In this document: positions 33,538-45,232 of the stretch, piece after piece
Numbering within the stretch: position 1 is the stretch's first letter
Layout: every line of letters starts with the position of its first letter
NCBI GenBank assembly: GCA_021209875.1
Contig: JAGYVD010000004.1
Location: 2,294,001-2,358,000 of the forward strand
Direction: 5' to 3'
Length of the DNA stretch: 64,000 bases
Source of the DNA: Rosellinia necatrix
Lineage: Eukaryota > Ascomycota > Sordariomycetes > Xylariales > Xylariaceae
The notes under the pieces: model-generated
Told to the model about the DNA's origin: nothing
What the model saw: only the letters and a program-made list of their open reading frames with translations
The model's database searches: none
Translations under genes and position numbers: made by a program

Positions 33538-33960
33538 TTGGGGTGTTGTGATGCTGTAGTAATTTTAGAAACGTTAAAGCCGTGTAGTGGTTGGGTACTA
33601 TGTAACTTGTCAGCGATACCGGAAGACCAGCGGCGGCGCCCACAACTCGAGAGGCCCGCAGGAGCCAGAGGGGAGGCATGCTGTAGAAGCGAATATGGGC
33701 GTAATAGTTGGCGCTTCTCCCGAGGGTGCCAGGTGCGACTTTGGAAGAGCAGTCAACATCGAAATGCTTACCGCCATCCGGCCTAGACGCATGCCCGCAC
33801 CTAGGTGCATCGTTGATCTAAGAGCAGAACTGTGACCCATAGGCTGCATCCACCAAGGTGTTGCTGGCCCAGGCGACACGTTAATGTTGAACCTTGAGCT
33901 CCCGTGAAATAAATGGGAGACTAGTTTCCCTCCCATTGCTGTACTCGTGGAGAGAGAGAG
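33538..33960 (+). pseudogene. Possible broken ORF of unknown family
   Basis: The plus frame from about 33685 reads MGVIVGASPEGARCDFGRA and continues NIEMLTAIRPRRMPAPR. It is interrupted by TGA at 33832-33834 and then resumes in the same frame with GCIHQGVAGPGDTLMLNLEL before another TGA. Sense-like text on both sides of a stop suggests a decayed enzyme gene. I could not name the family. The minus frame 33610-34023 (137 codons) is open but motif-free. Confidence 0.25.
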
Positions 33961-33971
33961 AGAGAGAGAGG
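33950..33971. repeat. GA dinucleotide microsatellite
   Basis: About eleven AG/GA units without interruption. Confidence 0.9.
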
Positions 33972-34189
33972 TGGGTGAGTAGGCGCAGATGGCGCTTGCG
34001 GCTGAGCCACATTTAGCCATCACATTTAGGTATCATTGAGCGGGTGAAGATTCTGGATGTTATTGTAAGTCCAAGAATAAGCCGAGCTAAGACCAGCAAA
34101 GAGAACTTATCACTAGTTATGCTAAACCTAGTCCGTCTGCTTTGAAACCGAAACCAGTAAAACTCAAGTATAACTTAGAAGTTGCTCTG

Positions 34190-35285
34190 GGTTAAGTAGG
34201 TAGGTACTTTAAGTACCCAACCTACACCTACTTGCCTAGGCATGTATGTACCTACCTAGGTAGGTAGTCAGCCATGGTTGAATTGGCTCCTGGCAAGGCT
34301 GGCTGGGCGGCTGACTAGGCGAATCGGCTGTGGAATTAATTAACTCTAGGTACACTACCTTAGTACGTTACTTAGGTAGGCAGGGCCATAGGTTGGTCAA
34401 GTTTACGTGCCTAGACTGTCTAGTGAGTAGTCGAAACTTTATCTTGTTCACAAAGATGCTCAAGATGCTTGAATGCCCCCTAACCCTGGCGTCGGTTTCG
34501 TCTCAGCTGGGGATAACTACTTGCAGGGGTTCACCAGGTACGGGCCTATCCCAGATAAATACTTATTACACTGTCCGCCACTACGGAGTACTGTAGTTGC
34601 AAATACCTATATCTATGTATAGGTATGCTGGGCAATAGGTATGGTCAATAAGTACCTTAGGTAAGTACCTAGTGCATGTAGTAAAAGCCTCTACCGATGC
34701 ATCCAACTATGGCGTCTGTCACGCCTGGGGCAGCGCATATGTGCCTACTTATTGGTTTAAGTCTAGATTTATGGTGGCATAAGGCTAATGCCTGAATAGG
34801 TAGACACCTCCCTGTGAGGAACGCCCAAACCAGTAAAGTGCCGGAAGATACCTAACACCCTGGGCACACTCCAGCCTACCTAAAACTGCCAAGTGGGGGG
34901 AGGGGAAGGGAGCTTGCTTCGAGGTTCAACTCGATTCGTAATGGTTGGACAGGAAAGGGAGGGCAAATAGACCCCAAGATCCTACCTACCTAAGTAACCA
35001 GCTGGAAGGGAACTGCAGCCCGCTTTCTCGTGTGTCACGGTACGACATATTCTGACGTTGACGCTAAAACGTCCCTGGGCCAATAGTCATGTGTTGTTTC
35101 AAGTTCTCGTGCTGCTTTCCCCTGATCCGCGCCTGAGAGATGCAGTGATCCTACCTATTACATGGCGCATGCAGGCAGGTAGGTACGAGGTAACATAGAG
35201 AAATGGCGCCTACGGAAGCAGGTACGTACGCGTTCTGTATGTACCTACCTACTTACCTATAGGCAGCTACCTGGTAGGTCACGTA
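34190..35285. repeat. Region rich in TACCTA/CCTAGGTAGG motifs
   Basis: Clusters at 34195-34272 (including the palindromic CCTACCTAGGTAGG), 34360-34382, 34595-34680, 34980-34995 and 35150-35285. They are all intergenic and lie just upstream of the eIF4E-family gene. Confidence 0.75.
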
Positions 35286-35669
35286 GTAAGGGTACTAACT
35301 AACTGGTTGGTTGTTGCGCGAAATCCCTGGGCTATTTTCGTATTTCTTCCTTCCAATTGCCACGCCGTGCCCTTTTTATTTTCCTTTGCAGCTTCTGTCT
35401 CCTTCCCAGCTACAACCAGGACGGATACTAGTCTTGTTGTTGCTCTCGTCTTTGTCTCTTGCCATCCGTCATTCGCCCCTCCGCCGAACGACTAATTCCG
35501 GACTACCTCCTCATCGTCTTTCTCCTTACCGTTAGGGTCTTGGCAACATTGAACCACTCGAGAACCCCGCTACTCGCCATCGTCACTTGCGGGCCCGAGG
35601 TCGACGTCCCCCTTTAGCTTTGCTATACGCGCCAGAGAAGCAAGATTCGACGAGTTCCACGCATTAGCA

Positions 35670-36603
35670 ATGGCCGCGCGACCGAGTTTGTTTACCAGAG
35701 GCCTCTCCTCTCTCTCACAGAGCACCGACCCAAACTCGCCCAGCGTCAGCTCGCCCGCGGAGCAACGAGACGATGCGAAGCGGAACTTCCTCAAGACCAT
35801 GAGGCCGCTGCCCACTCAGCATTACTGGAATGTCTGGTTTGACAGGTAAATTGCCCTATCTTGTCTTGCCCTTCCTCGAAATTGCTTTTCCATGTTGCAT
35901 GCTACGATGAAGAGACCGCCGCCTAACACGTAGTTCGTTAGGCCACCCAAAGACCAGAAGCCCGATGACGGCAATTATCAGGCCTCTCTAGAGCAGCTAG
36001 GCGCACAAATCGAATCGGTCCAGGATTTTTGGAGGTATAGCAACAATACCCCGGTTGAACAGATCAAGATGCGGGAATCCTTGTACTTGTTCAAGATCGG
36101 TTTCAGGCCCATCTGGGAAGACCGCCGCAACATCCAAGGAGGTAGCTGGACTTTTCGAATGCCCAAAAGCGCCGGTCCGGACTTCTGGACACGGATCCAG
36201 CTGATGGCAATCGGCGAAACTTTGCAGGAAAGTTTGGCAGAGGGTAAGCCTTGTTGGTCTTTTTTTCATTCGCTCTCAAAGACACCGCATGACGCTAACA
36301 CAAACCATAGGGGATCAAATTTGTGGCGTGGGGCTTTCGGTGCGGTTTAACTCGCATCTTATCTCGATCTGGCACCGTGACGCCTCGAAACAAGCCTCGA
36401 TCGACGGGATGCTAGAGGCCGTGCTCAGAGAGCTGCCTGCCGAATTGCGGCCGAAACCCGACAATTACTTCTATAAGAAGCACTCTGACCATGCGGGTTT
36501 CAAGGCACCGCCAGAACTTCAAGCTGTCTTAGATTCACAAAAGAGGGCGCAAGAGGCTGAAGACGCCAGGAATGCGAACGTAACTGTGACTTCCGTTGAA
36601 TAA
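35670..36603 (+). CDS. eIF4E-family cap-binding protein (class II/4EHP-like)
   Basis: mRNA cap-binding translation factor. Three exons: 35670-35845, 35942-36243, 36311-36603; 771 nt, 256 aa. After a Ser-rich N-terminus (MAARPSLFTRGLSSLSQS) the eIF4E fold starts at LPTQHYWNVWFDR (W53, W56). It continues VQDFWRYSNNTP (W89, the eIF4G-contact position), SLYLFKIGFRPIWEDRRN (W117, equivalent to cap-stacking W102), GGSWTFRMPK, GDQICGVGLSVR, and ISIWHRDAS. The other cap-stacking Trp (W56 of human eIF4E) is Tyr71 here (GNYQASLEQL). That substitution is typical of class II (eIF4E2/4EHP) proteins, so a specialised or repressive cap-binder is inferred rather than the main factor. No in-frame ATG was seen upstream. 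CT-rich leader at about 35340-35520. Confidence 0.92.
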
Positions 36604-37537
36604 TTTCTTGCTGAATTCAGTACGAGATCCGGATGTGTATAAGAGCACTATGACTACCGAGCGATTTAAGGCACATCTACGGCTTACCGGCTCGATATTT
36701 GCATAGGGAAAGCTTGAGGAATGACGAACAGCGCCCGCCATCTAGTCCTGGGTTCTAGTTAACTATAGAACGAGGGCGTGCATTTACTCAGGCGTTAGTA
36801 AAGGCTGGTGTTTTATCCAATCTACAAAATATACGTCATTGGCAATAGAAAGAAATATTATCCAATTATTGAGTTATAGTGGCAATGATAGGAATGTACT
36901 TGCTCCTAGCAGGCAGCGCAGTCATGGGACGATTGGGGTCCTACCTAGTAAACTGCCCATGCTATACAACAGCCCCCCAACTGTAACATGAATATAGCCA
37001 ACTAAATGGGGGCTAGTCACCATCGCATATATTTGGTAAATGATGCTTGCTAATTTGAACGACCCCACACCTGTTTAGATGCTATCGACAAGCGATGACT
37101 TTGTTTGTTTTATAATCGGTTCTATAAGACTGAGGTAACAGCAAAAAGTTTGTTGTGGCCTATCCCTGGACATAGTCCGGTAGTCTCTGGAGGCGGAAGT
37201 ATCATGTCTGTCATTCCACTTTCTCTGGTGGATAGCAGCCTTCCGGGCCTTACTCGGAGGCTCAGATCCGCTCTGTCAGGCTCGTCCGAGACGAAGTATT
37301 GCCGCCCGGCCCCCTTCCCCCCCCCCAATTCGAACGTATATATCTGACTAGTGCTCCTGAGGTAACCGCATTTCATTATCCAAAACTGGTTCAGTTACCA
37401 AGTAGAACGGCCTCAAGAAACCCCCTCCTAACCGAGGTCCCTCGTGCCGATCTCTACCCGAGCGCAAGGTCCTACCTAGCCTTTTCCTTTCCCCCCCCCC
37501 TTCCCCTTTCTTCTCCTTCTCCGTCTTGTTCCGCCGA
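36604..37537. other. Convergent 3' intergenic region
   Basis: Between the eIF4E-family gene and the EF-hand gene. AT-leaning with no gene; homopolymer C runs near 37315-37325 and 37489-37502. Confidence 0.5.
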
Positions 37538-38508
37538 TCACTTCCACGCGCCGGCGCGGCGCATGACCTCCTCGAACTCGGCCCTGGAGACGCCGCGGCC
37601 GACGCCGGCGCCACCGTTGGCCTCGAGGACCATGTCGCGCAGCAGGGCCTCGTCGACGTCCTGCTTGAGCGCCATGGCGACGCGCTTGAGGTGGGCGAGC
37701 GTGAGCGTGTCGGCGCCGCCGTCGTCGCCGCCGGCGAAGAGGCGGAAGGCCTCGTCGACCTCGGCCGGGTCCGGGCCGCCGTCGTCGTCGCGCGCGTGCA
37801 GCTTGAGCGCGCAGATGGCGAGGAATGGTTCGTACGCGGCGTGCCCCTCGTCCTCCGGGTCCATGATGGAGAGGAACTCCTTCAGCTCGGGCTTCGAGGG
37901 CGCGAGGCCCAGCGCACTGGTTCGTTTCTCGTCGTTAGTAATTCTATTATTATTATTATTACTTAATTTTTTTTTTTTTTCGAGGATGGGGAAGGGGCTG
38001 GCTGGCTGGCTGGTAGGAGCGCGGGCAGCCGAGTTGGTAGAGAAGATCATGTGAGATGTGAGGTAATTGTGGGAAGGAGGGGCAAGAAGCTAAAGAAATA
38101 GAGCTGGCGATGATGGTGATAAGACGCCTCTTGAAAAAGGGGTTAGGTAGAAAGGGGTCAACGGAAGGGAAGGAGTAGACAGGGGCCAACGGAAGGGAAG
38201 GAAGCCGGATGATAAACAGCATACACCATAGCTCGCTTGACGTCCTTGGTAGGTATCACGCCCTCCTTCTCGCCCTGCATGGGCTCGGCGAACAGCGCGA
38301 AGGCCTCCTTGATCTCGCGCTCCTCGCGGGCAGAGATGTTGTGTTCCTTGGCGAGCTTCGACTGCCGCTCCTTGGGGAGCGCGTCCTTGCTTGAGCCTGC
38401 TGCTGCTGCTGCTGCTGCCTTGCGCCTCGGTGGCTACGTCCGTGTCTTGTTAGCATACTGCCTCTTTTCTTTTTTAGATTATGCGGGCTAGATTGCTCTA
38501 CTCACCAT
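37538..38508 (-). CDS. EF-hand superfamily protein with degenerate calcium loops
   Basis: Three exons on the minus strand: 38508-38506 (ATG only), 38433-38225, 37916-37538; 591 nt, 196 aa. The first intron begins directly after the ATG (GTGAGT), and the second (308 bp) holds ATT and CTGG simple repeats. The mature reading is MPPRRK, a run of seven Ala, then ISAREEREIKEAFALFAE, IPTKDVKRAMVALGLAPSK, MDPEDEGHAAYEPFLAIC, EVDEAFRLFAGG, LTLAHLKRVAMAL, LLRDMVLEANGGAGVGRG and FEEVMRRAG. Four helix-loop-helix units are spaced as in calmodulin/centrin, but the loops lack the Asp/Glu pattern, so calcium binding is doubtful. It resembles an uncharacterised Cdc31/calmodulin-like family of filamentous fungi. 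The GT at 38225 joins T of exon 3 to make the Val in RAMVALGL. Strong GC3 bias in exon 3. Confidence 0.83.
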
Positions 38509-39301
38509 GGCGACGTGTGTGGTTAGCCTACGATGACTTTGTGAATTGGTCCTGAATGATATTGCACTTATGAACCGTGGTTGGCCGTATTTGGGCTGGT
38601 ATTATTAACTTGGTAAGGTGAGCCGGTGAATTGTGGGGCGATGTCTCTCACTGACGAAACCGGGAGCTGCTTAGGCAGTGCATTTAGTTATGGACTTGTA
38701 GTTGGCCGACACTGTTGCAAGTTGCAATTGAACGATATAATTACCCAAGGCTATCGGAACTACCTAATAGTGTATACCTGCCCCCAGGTCCTCACTATCG
38801 CCCATAGATCGCTTGTGCATTTAAGGCTCTTTGAGGTGGTACCTTTAAATACTTGCAACATCCTGAATTATTCCCAATTTCTACTTCGTCCTCGGCTAAA
38901 AACATCTCGTGCTAGATAGTCATACACACAACTAAATCTGGCAGGCGTGAGCCGAGAGCATAGACTATCAGTAGCTAGAGTTCATCGATGAGGTCTGTCG
39001 AGAGTCTTAAGCCGTCCGTCGGTTAGCGCATTGTGCAGAGAGTTGGCCGAATTGACCCAAGAAATAAAATAATACTATACATGCCTACTCTGTTGACTTA
39101 AAATCTGTTTCGTGGCCCAGTAGTATACAAACTGCATGCCTGTGATCGAGGAAGAATGGCAGGTTCGGGCCTATCCTGTTCTATCTTTCAGCACCAAACT
39201 GGGTGGTGGTCGGAGATATGAACAATAGTGTCTATCCCAGAACTGAGTTGACGGTAGCGGAGTGCAGTTATGTTAGTTTATATTCGTCGGGTTTCGAATC
39301 A
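38509..39301. other. Intergenic, no gene seen
   Basis: 5' side of the EF-hand gene and 3' side of the Zn2Cys6 gene. A 97-codon plus-strand ORF (38626-38919) has no domain. Confidence 0.5.
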
Positions 39302-40829
39302 TTATCGCTGCACGTTTTGATGCTTGAACTTCGCAAAGAGACCGTCTAGCTTGCAGCACCACTCGACAGGCAGATTCTTATAAATGCACCGTATTTGCCA
39401 TTCCCCAGCTCGTCCGAAAAGCCAGATATCCTCTAAATCGAGCCATATCGACATAAAGTGGGCTAAAATGACCAATGCTCGTGGGCGTCTCTGTTCGATG
39501 AATCTACTAAATTCAATAGGCACCCAGACCGCAAAACCACCCAGCCTTCGAGCGATGGCTATCCGTGGCTCCTTTTGATCTATGGCCCGCAAAACACTGC
39601 ACGTGTATGATAGCGCGTTCTCGTAGACAGATCGCGTCCCGTCGTCATTTAATTCCTGGTCTATCTGCGCCTCCATCGAACCTGGAGGAGAAGGGTGGTC
39701 GAGTAGCCAGGCCAGCGAGGAATGGTCGCCTAAAATCATCTCTTCGGCGTCGCGCATTACTGGCGGACTGTTTACAAACTTGCTCATGAGGCTGTTGTGT
39801 TCGGGCCTCAGTTCGTTGCTCGCTTTCCGAAAGACGGTTCCAGCGCCGTGGCCCATATAAAGCCACTGCAGGGGCGGTTCCCAAGGATCCAAGGACAACG
39901 TCTGGACCAAGGCTAAGGAATGTGACAAGATCCTGAGAGACGTAAAACAAATATAATCTAGGAGTTTAGGGCTTGCATATGGGATCTCGTCGATATCGCG
40001 CCTCTGTTCCTTGCTGCACATGAGCTGGTAGGTTTGCTGTAGCCGAATTAGCTCATCACGTTCCCGCCTGTCCTTGCTGAACGTCCACATATGTAGTGCC
40101 GAGTGAGCCATTTGAATATAGAGGAGACTGCAGCGTCCCTGGTTCTGCGCAAAGGAGATGGCCATGTTGGGCACGTCCTCAGACCAGAGCTTTTCGAGTT
40201 GGGGATCTTGAGAACCGGAAATCCGCTTCATTCGAGTCTGGCTGTTGTGCAGCAACCGTAACTCCCACAATCTCCGCCACGAACCATCGGGCAGATCCAT
40301 CTCAGATTCGGTGTCGTCCGTGCGGGGAGTGAGGTGAGATGAACTCGGAGAAGGGTAAAACCCGGAACTGTGTGGCGACGGAACTAGATTTAGATCACTT
40401 GGATGGACACCCAGGGAAGCGCCCATAGCTCTATGAGAGACTATCTCCGCCGCCGACCCGGCAGAGGCAACACTGGCGACGGGGTGGGTTAGTGATTTGA
40501 GGTCTGCCGCGGCGAGGCCGGTGGCCTTCGCATCTGATGAGGCGGGAGGTTGCGCCTGGTAGACACATTCAACCAGATGTCTGGAACAGCTGCTACAACT
40601 CGGGCGTAGTTCGTCGCACTACGGTGAGATTGATGTCAGCCAGCTCGGCCCTCCCCGCGATCTTGTATCAAACCCGGGTAGAGTATTGATATTGAGGACG
40701 AGGATGCTCAAAGGGGCGGCGTCTCACCTTGACCCTACGCTGCTTGCACCGTAAACATCCGGTCCGCGATTTCTTGTGGTACAGACGTGGACCACGCGGC
40801 CGAGGCTCCTGGGTATTCAGGTCTTCCAT
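39302..40829 (-). CDS. Zn2Cys6 transcription factor (Upc2-like layout)
   Basis: Two exons, 40829-40728 and 40618-39302, 1419 nt, 472 aa. The intron falls inside the zinc cluster, a common fungal position. The domain is C25-LR-C28-KQRRVK-C35-DELRPS-C42-SS-C45-SRHLVE-C52, a perfect C-x2-C-x6-C-x6-C-x2-C-x6-C pattern, preceded by HKKSRTG. KKSRTGCLRCKQRRVKCDE is the form seen in Upc2/sterol-uptake-like regulators. The C-terminal 320 residues are helical (WELRLLHNSQT, ALHMWTFSKD, LDYICFTSLRILSHSLALVQ, ALVILAHFMSIWLDLEDIW), matching the fungal transcription-factor-domain type of that group. Nuclear; target genes unknown. It is divergent from Mid1 across 1.76 kb of motif-rich DNA. Confidence 0.9.
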
Positions 40830-42591
40830 GTCGACCGCCAGTCGCACGAGGTCCGTATGATCCGGCGTGCGTGTGCTAGTGTAGTTGCAACCGTCACGTC
40901 CTCAGAACCGGTTCCTATGCCGCTTCCTCGAGGGCGTGGTCGGGCTGGGCTGTTGCTGGCGCGGGAGGGGAAAGGCGAGCTGAAATCGGCAGATTTATCA
41001 GAGTCGCGATAGCTTCTGATCGCTTCTTTCTCTGGGGTCCAGGGCAGCCGGCTATTGGCCCAACCGTGCCCTCCCGGACAATTACCTACGTATCCCGGCA
41101 CCCCTTAATACCGACCCAGCAGGTAGCAAAGGGGAGTTTCGTCATCCAGGACTGATGGGATGCGGGCTCAGCCACGCATGCTCTCCCCATTGTCACCCGT
41201 AAATTGTAATTGTCACGGCATCAACCGGGTCCCGGCATACTGCCCCACAGCACCGTGTGGCTTATGCATGCTGTGCTGGAACGTCCGACGGGCTCACTGG
41301 ATGCGAAGTAGGGTGTGCTTGTCTGGCTCAATCAACACCTTACTACCTTACTCGATGACTCAATCGCGGAGCGGTCAGGTTGCGCGACGCCGAAGCCGCG
41401 TGCTCATAAAGTTCTATCGGTCCCACGCGCTCCATGCAGGTTCCAATACCTACCTACCTTACCTACTTAGTAAATCGATTAATAGAGATATGCGGTTACT
41501 TAACCTGCCTTACCTAACTAAGTAGTTAGTTACCTGTAGGTTAGGTAGGTAGTTAGTAGTCACTGTCACAGCTTGCTTACCTTCTGTACTGCATAAGTGG
41601 CAGTTGTCGCAGATGACTGATCTGGTAACTAACGAAGCGGGTAACAACTTCTGGGGCAATGACAACCCTGAGACTTGATTATGGGAAACATGTGGGGTGG
41701 GGGTTAAAAGTTACTACCTACCTGGTAGTAGGCACCTAAGTAATGTCATTATCCCCCAATATACCCAGTTCAAATCCAATACCAGGCTTGCATCGTAAAT
41801 ATTTCTAGGTAGGTAGTTCTTGATCTATCCCTACCCTACCTACCTACCTACCTACCTAGGTACCTACTGGGTAGGGGCACATCTTTAGAGCGACTACATA
41901 TTAGCCTGCACTGCATACCTACATAAAGCAGTATCTGCTTAGTTGCTAACAGGTATGCACGATGGTACTTCGTACTGTAATTTGTACTTTGGTATTTAGG
42001 CGTAGGTGGTACACTAGGTAGCTAATACCTAGAGACTCCAAATATAGCCTGAGATGACCTTGTGGGGGTGAGGGACTTCTAGCGGTGCGGTTAGCGGTGC
42101 GCTAAGGTATATATACTACCGAAGTACCTACGTAAAGTAGTGTGCATACGGGCGGAAGCATGGGTGCATACATACTAGTGTAAGTACCTACTTAGGTACG
42201 TAAGTGCCTCCTATCTGACCTAAGATTAGATACCTGTGTAGGTACCTACTTTGACCTGCATGAAACCGCCCTACGACAATCAACCCCTTGAACACCACGA
42301 GTCGTCACCACCAAACCGGTCACAATCCATTCATTGGCGCGATATATACCCACGAGAGAATTGACGGCCTGAGAACCGCTACCGCCCCAAGGCGTCAACT
42401 TCGAACCGACCGATACCCAAGCGATACCTAAGCGATACCTAAACACAATTCGTAACCTAGCTGCTGTTGCCTCTCGCCCTGGCAGGATGTATGCCATCGA
42501 ATTTGGCGGCTAATATTCCCATTTTTCCTTATCCTTGCCCTCGTCGCTCGTTTGCTATTTTCCCAAGGCCCGCGGAGGACATGCAACTACC
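40830..42591. promoter_or_regulatory. Divergent intergenic region between the Zn2Cys6 gene and Mid1
   Basis: A 1.76 kb gap shared by two divergent promoters. The part 41442-42250 is packed with TACCTA/TAGGTA motifs. The 121-codon ORF at 41160-41525 has no domain and runs into the repeats. Confidence 0.5.
41442..42250. repeat. Densest cluster of TACCTACC/CCTAGGTA motifs
   Basis: Dozens of ACCTA and TAGGT units on both strands, including a run of CCTACCTACCTACC near 41833-41859 that closes as CCTAGGTACC. Copies are imperfect and interspersed, unlike a simple tandem microsatellite. Confidence 0.8.
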
Positions 42592-44573
42592 ATGCAGCTC
42601 AGTCCTCTGCAGTCACGTCTGGCTGCTTCTTTGATAGCATCTTGCCTTGTTGTCGTTCTGTATCTCTTCCTCTTCGCTCCGCAATTTGCCTTAGCCGCCG
42701 ACCTAGACCAGACCCCGAACAGCCCTAGCCTCGATGGCTTTTTCTACGACACGGATGGCGCCCTCGGGCTGGTCGATACTGAAGAATTATCGTATGAGCC
42801 AGAATTCCCATTGTTCGATCGGGGCATCCTAGGCAGAGCTCCAGGCGTGGTGGCCCCTATCGACGTCGACCGACCTACGAGAGGTAATCTTAGCCCCGGG
42901 AACATAGCCGCATATGTCTTCGAGGCGGCGACGGTCTCTGGCAGGTCGACACACGAGCATGATACGTTACGTGAACTCCGACGAAACTTGGATGGAATAC
43001 AAGCACTCCCCGAGAGCAATGGAGACGCCGGATCGGGCCCCGTCTTCGATTTGGAGTCGAGACAAACGCCATCCAAGACACTCTATATATCAGTCAACAC
43101 TTGTGATCAGCCTGGCCGGGTCCCCAACCAGACGACCGTGGATCCTCCGCAATTAACGCTGTTCGTGTCTACGTCGGCGGAGAACACCGTGCCCGGCCCG
43201 GAGGGCAGCCAAAATTCTCAGAGAACTATTGTCTTCGATGAAGGCGCAGCACTCTTTAATACCTCGCTGGACCGCGATATATATTTCAGTATATCAGCGC
43301 CAGAAGTTTCAGAAGAACAATTTGTCACCACTTCGCCCTACAATTACGAGGTAACTGTCTCTCTGGATGGATACCACAATTCGTATGATAGCGTGTCGCA
43401 GCCAGACCTCTACTGGGTTGATTCCGACGCCTCGTCTACTTTGCTGAAGACGCGAAGCCTTAATAATCACTCGGACGAGGTGGTTTCTACCCCTCCATAT
43501 ATGGTGTTTATCCAGAGCTCAAAAGACCTGGGTATCAATGGCATACGTAAATCATATTGTGGCTTGAGCAACTGGGCACAAATTCGACCCCTTCAAGACG
43601 GGGATAGCCAGGCAACAATAGGCTTGAGACGAGAGGGAAACGCCAACCTGACGGTACAAGAGTTCTACATCACTGGGCTGAGTGCTAGTACCAACTACAC
43701 GGGAATAGTAGCCCTTAATACAAGTTTGTCCCTTCAAAAGAGACAGGAGAGTGGATCCGCGGGCGGTTCCAACAACGGTGTAATTGTGTATAGGGGCGTC
43801 AACTTTAACACAAAGCCTAGTAAGTGCTCATGGACGGGAAAGTTGGGACTCTGCTTACATTGATACTAGATGGCGCCTGTACGTTTATTTTCAATCTGAC
43901 CCTTTGCACGAATACCCAGTATGCTGTTCCCGGGAACCCGGAAAAGTTTCCGAATGGAACGGCCCTTGCGGCTTTTTATGACAACTACACACAAACCATG
44001 TGGGACAACTTTGATAAGGTCTTGCAACAAACCCCCTGCCAGGCTCCCCCAACTCAACGCTACTCCCTTGAGAGGGATTGTGAAGACTGTAGGCGGGCGT
44101 ACAAGGATTGGCTATGTTCGGTCGCTATACCAAGATGCGAAGACTTCTCCTCGCCGAATCAAACATATCTCCAGATGCGTAATATCAACGCGCCGTTTCC
44201 TAATGGAAGTTCTGTCGACCCCGATATCATACGAGATTTCGGAGGGCAGAAAGCCTTCAGCTCATCTAGAAATGTCGAAATTGACAAGAGCGTACAACCG
44301 GGTCCCTACAAGGAGGTACTACCCTGCGACTACCTTTGCTATGATCTCGTCAGAAGTTGCCCGGCGTCGATAGGATTTTCCTGCCCGTTGCCCAAGTCAA
44401 AATTTGGCTTCAACACAAGCTACGCGATCAAGGACAACAGCGAGGAACTATCTTGTAACTACCCCGGATCGGGTTATTACCCTAGTGCTGCGAGTGTGAT
44501 GGCAGTACCGTGGGCAATCATGGCAATCCTCATAATCGCACCAATACTTTTGGTGTCGGGGTTTCCCTTATGA
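42592..44573 (+). CDS. mid1: Mid1, stretch-activated calcium channel subunit
   Basis: Regulatory subunit of the fungal high-affinity Ca2+ influx channel (with Cch1) at the plasma membrane/ER. Two exons, 42592-43819 and 43870-44573, 1932 nt, 643 aa; a 19-codon in-frame extension to 42535 exists but is probably leader. The N-terminus MQLSPLQSRLAASLIASCLV then VVLYLFLFAP is a signal anchor. The ectodomain has many N-glycosylation sites and segments typical of Mid1: LYISVNTCDQP, TLFVSTS, YNYEVTVSLDGYHN, YWVDSDASSTLL, STNYTGIVA. After the intron come NGACTFIFNLTLC and a Cys-rich domain (CEDCRRAYKDWLCSVAIPRC, LPCDYLCYDLVRSCP, GFSCPLP), the conserved C-terminal part needed for function in yeast Mid1. 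A terminal hydrophobic segment (VPWAIMAILIIAPILLVSGF) may be a GPI signal or TM helix. Confidence 0.93.
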
Positions 44574-45232
44574 GATAGGCGGAATGCAGGTAAATGAAGT
44601 GGATGATCTCATGGGCAACGCTATTAAGAATATTCGCATAGAGGCGTTGAGGTTCTGGTTCTAGATGTGTGGCTGTCTTTTGGGGGATTAACCAACCGTG
44701 ATAATGAAACGGCACAAGATACAAAAGGTGCACGGCATTGGCATAGGCGTTCTTGGGTTTATGCTAATACTATTGGGCACCTTCATGTAACGTTCCGTGT
44801 ATAGATGAAGCTGACTTGAGCGTGGATATTCTTAAATGTAACTTTCGCAATCTTGTGTGAGGTGTGGGCCCGCAATGTAGGCTTGGATGCTGGGCTTTTG
44901 TATAAATGTGCTCCATGGCGGCTTGCATCGGACCCGATACATTACAGTCTATGTGAACCTTGATGCTAGACCGAGCAATATCTCTGCCGCTGACTCGTCC
45001 TGGGTCGGACTGACCTTCGCTTGGTAACCCCTTAGGCCACCATATCCTCATGATGGCGTTGTATCACAACGAAGGGGGCGATTATATGGTATGGCACAGC
45101 TTCTGCCTCGGCACAGTTCCATCCCACCATTCCTACCAGAAATGGGTTGGGAGCGCGTGTAGTGGCCTACGTGTGATTGCCATCCCTCAGCGTTCTGTCC
45201 TACGTTTTTGTTTGTAGGCTATGATACTAAGG
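44574..45232. other. Convergent 3' intergenic region
   Basis: Between Mid1 and the small mitochondrial protein. No gene; short ORFs lack motifs. Confidence 0.5.

Larger units (their letters stand above)
29461..35669. other. 6.2 kb gene desert, centre AT-rich
   Basis: Between SamB and the eIF4E-family gene. It contains the AT-rich ORF-poor island (about 30240-33530, listed separately), a broken ORF at about 33538-33960, a GA dinucleotide run (33950-33971), and many TACCTA motifs between 34190 and 35285. CT-rich DNA just before 35670 is probably the eIF4E-family leader. Confidence 0.55.
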
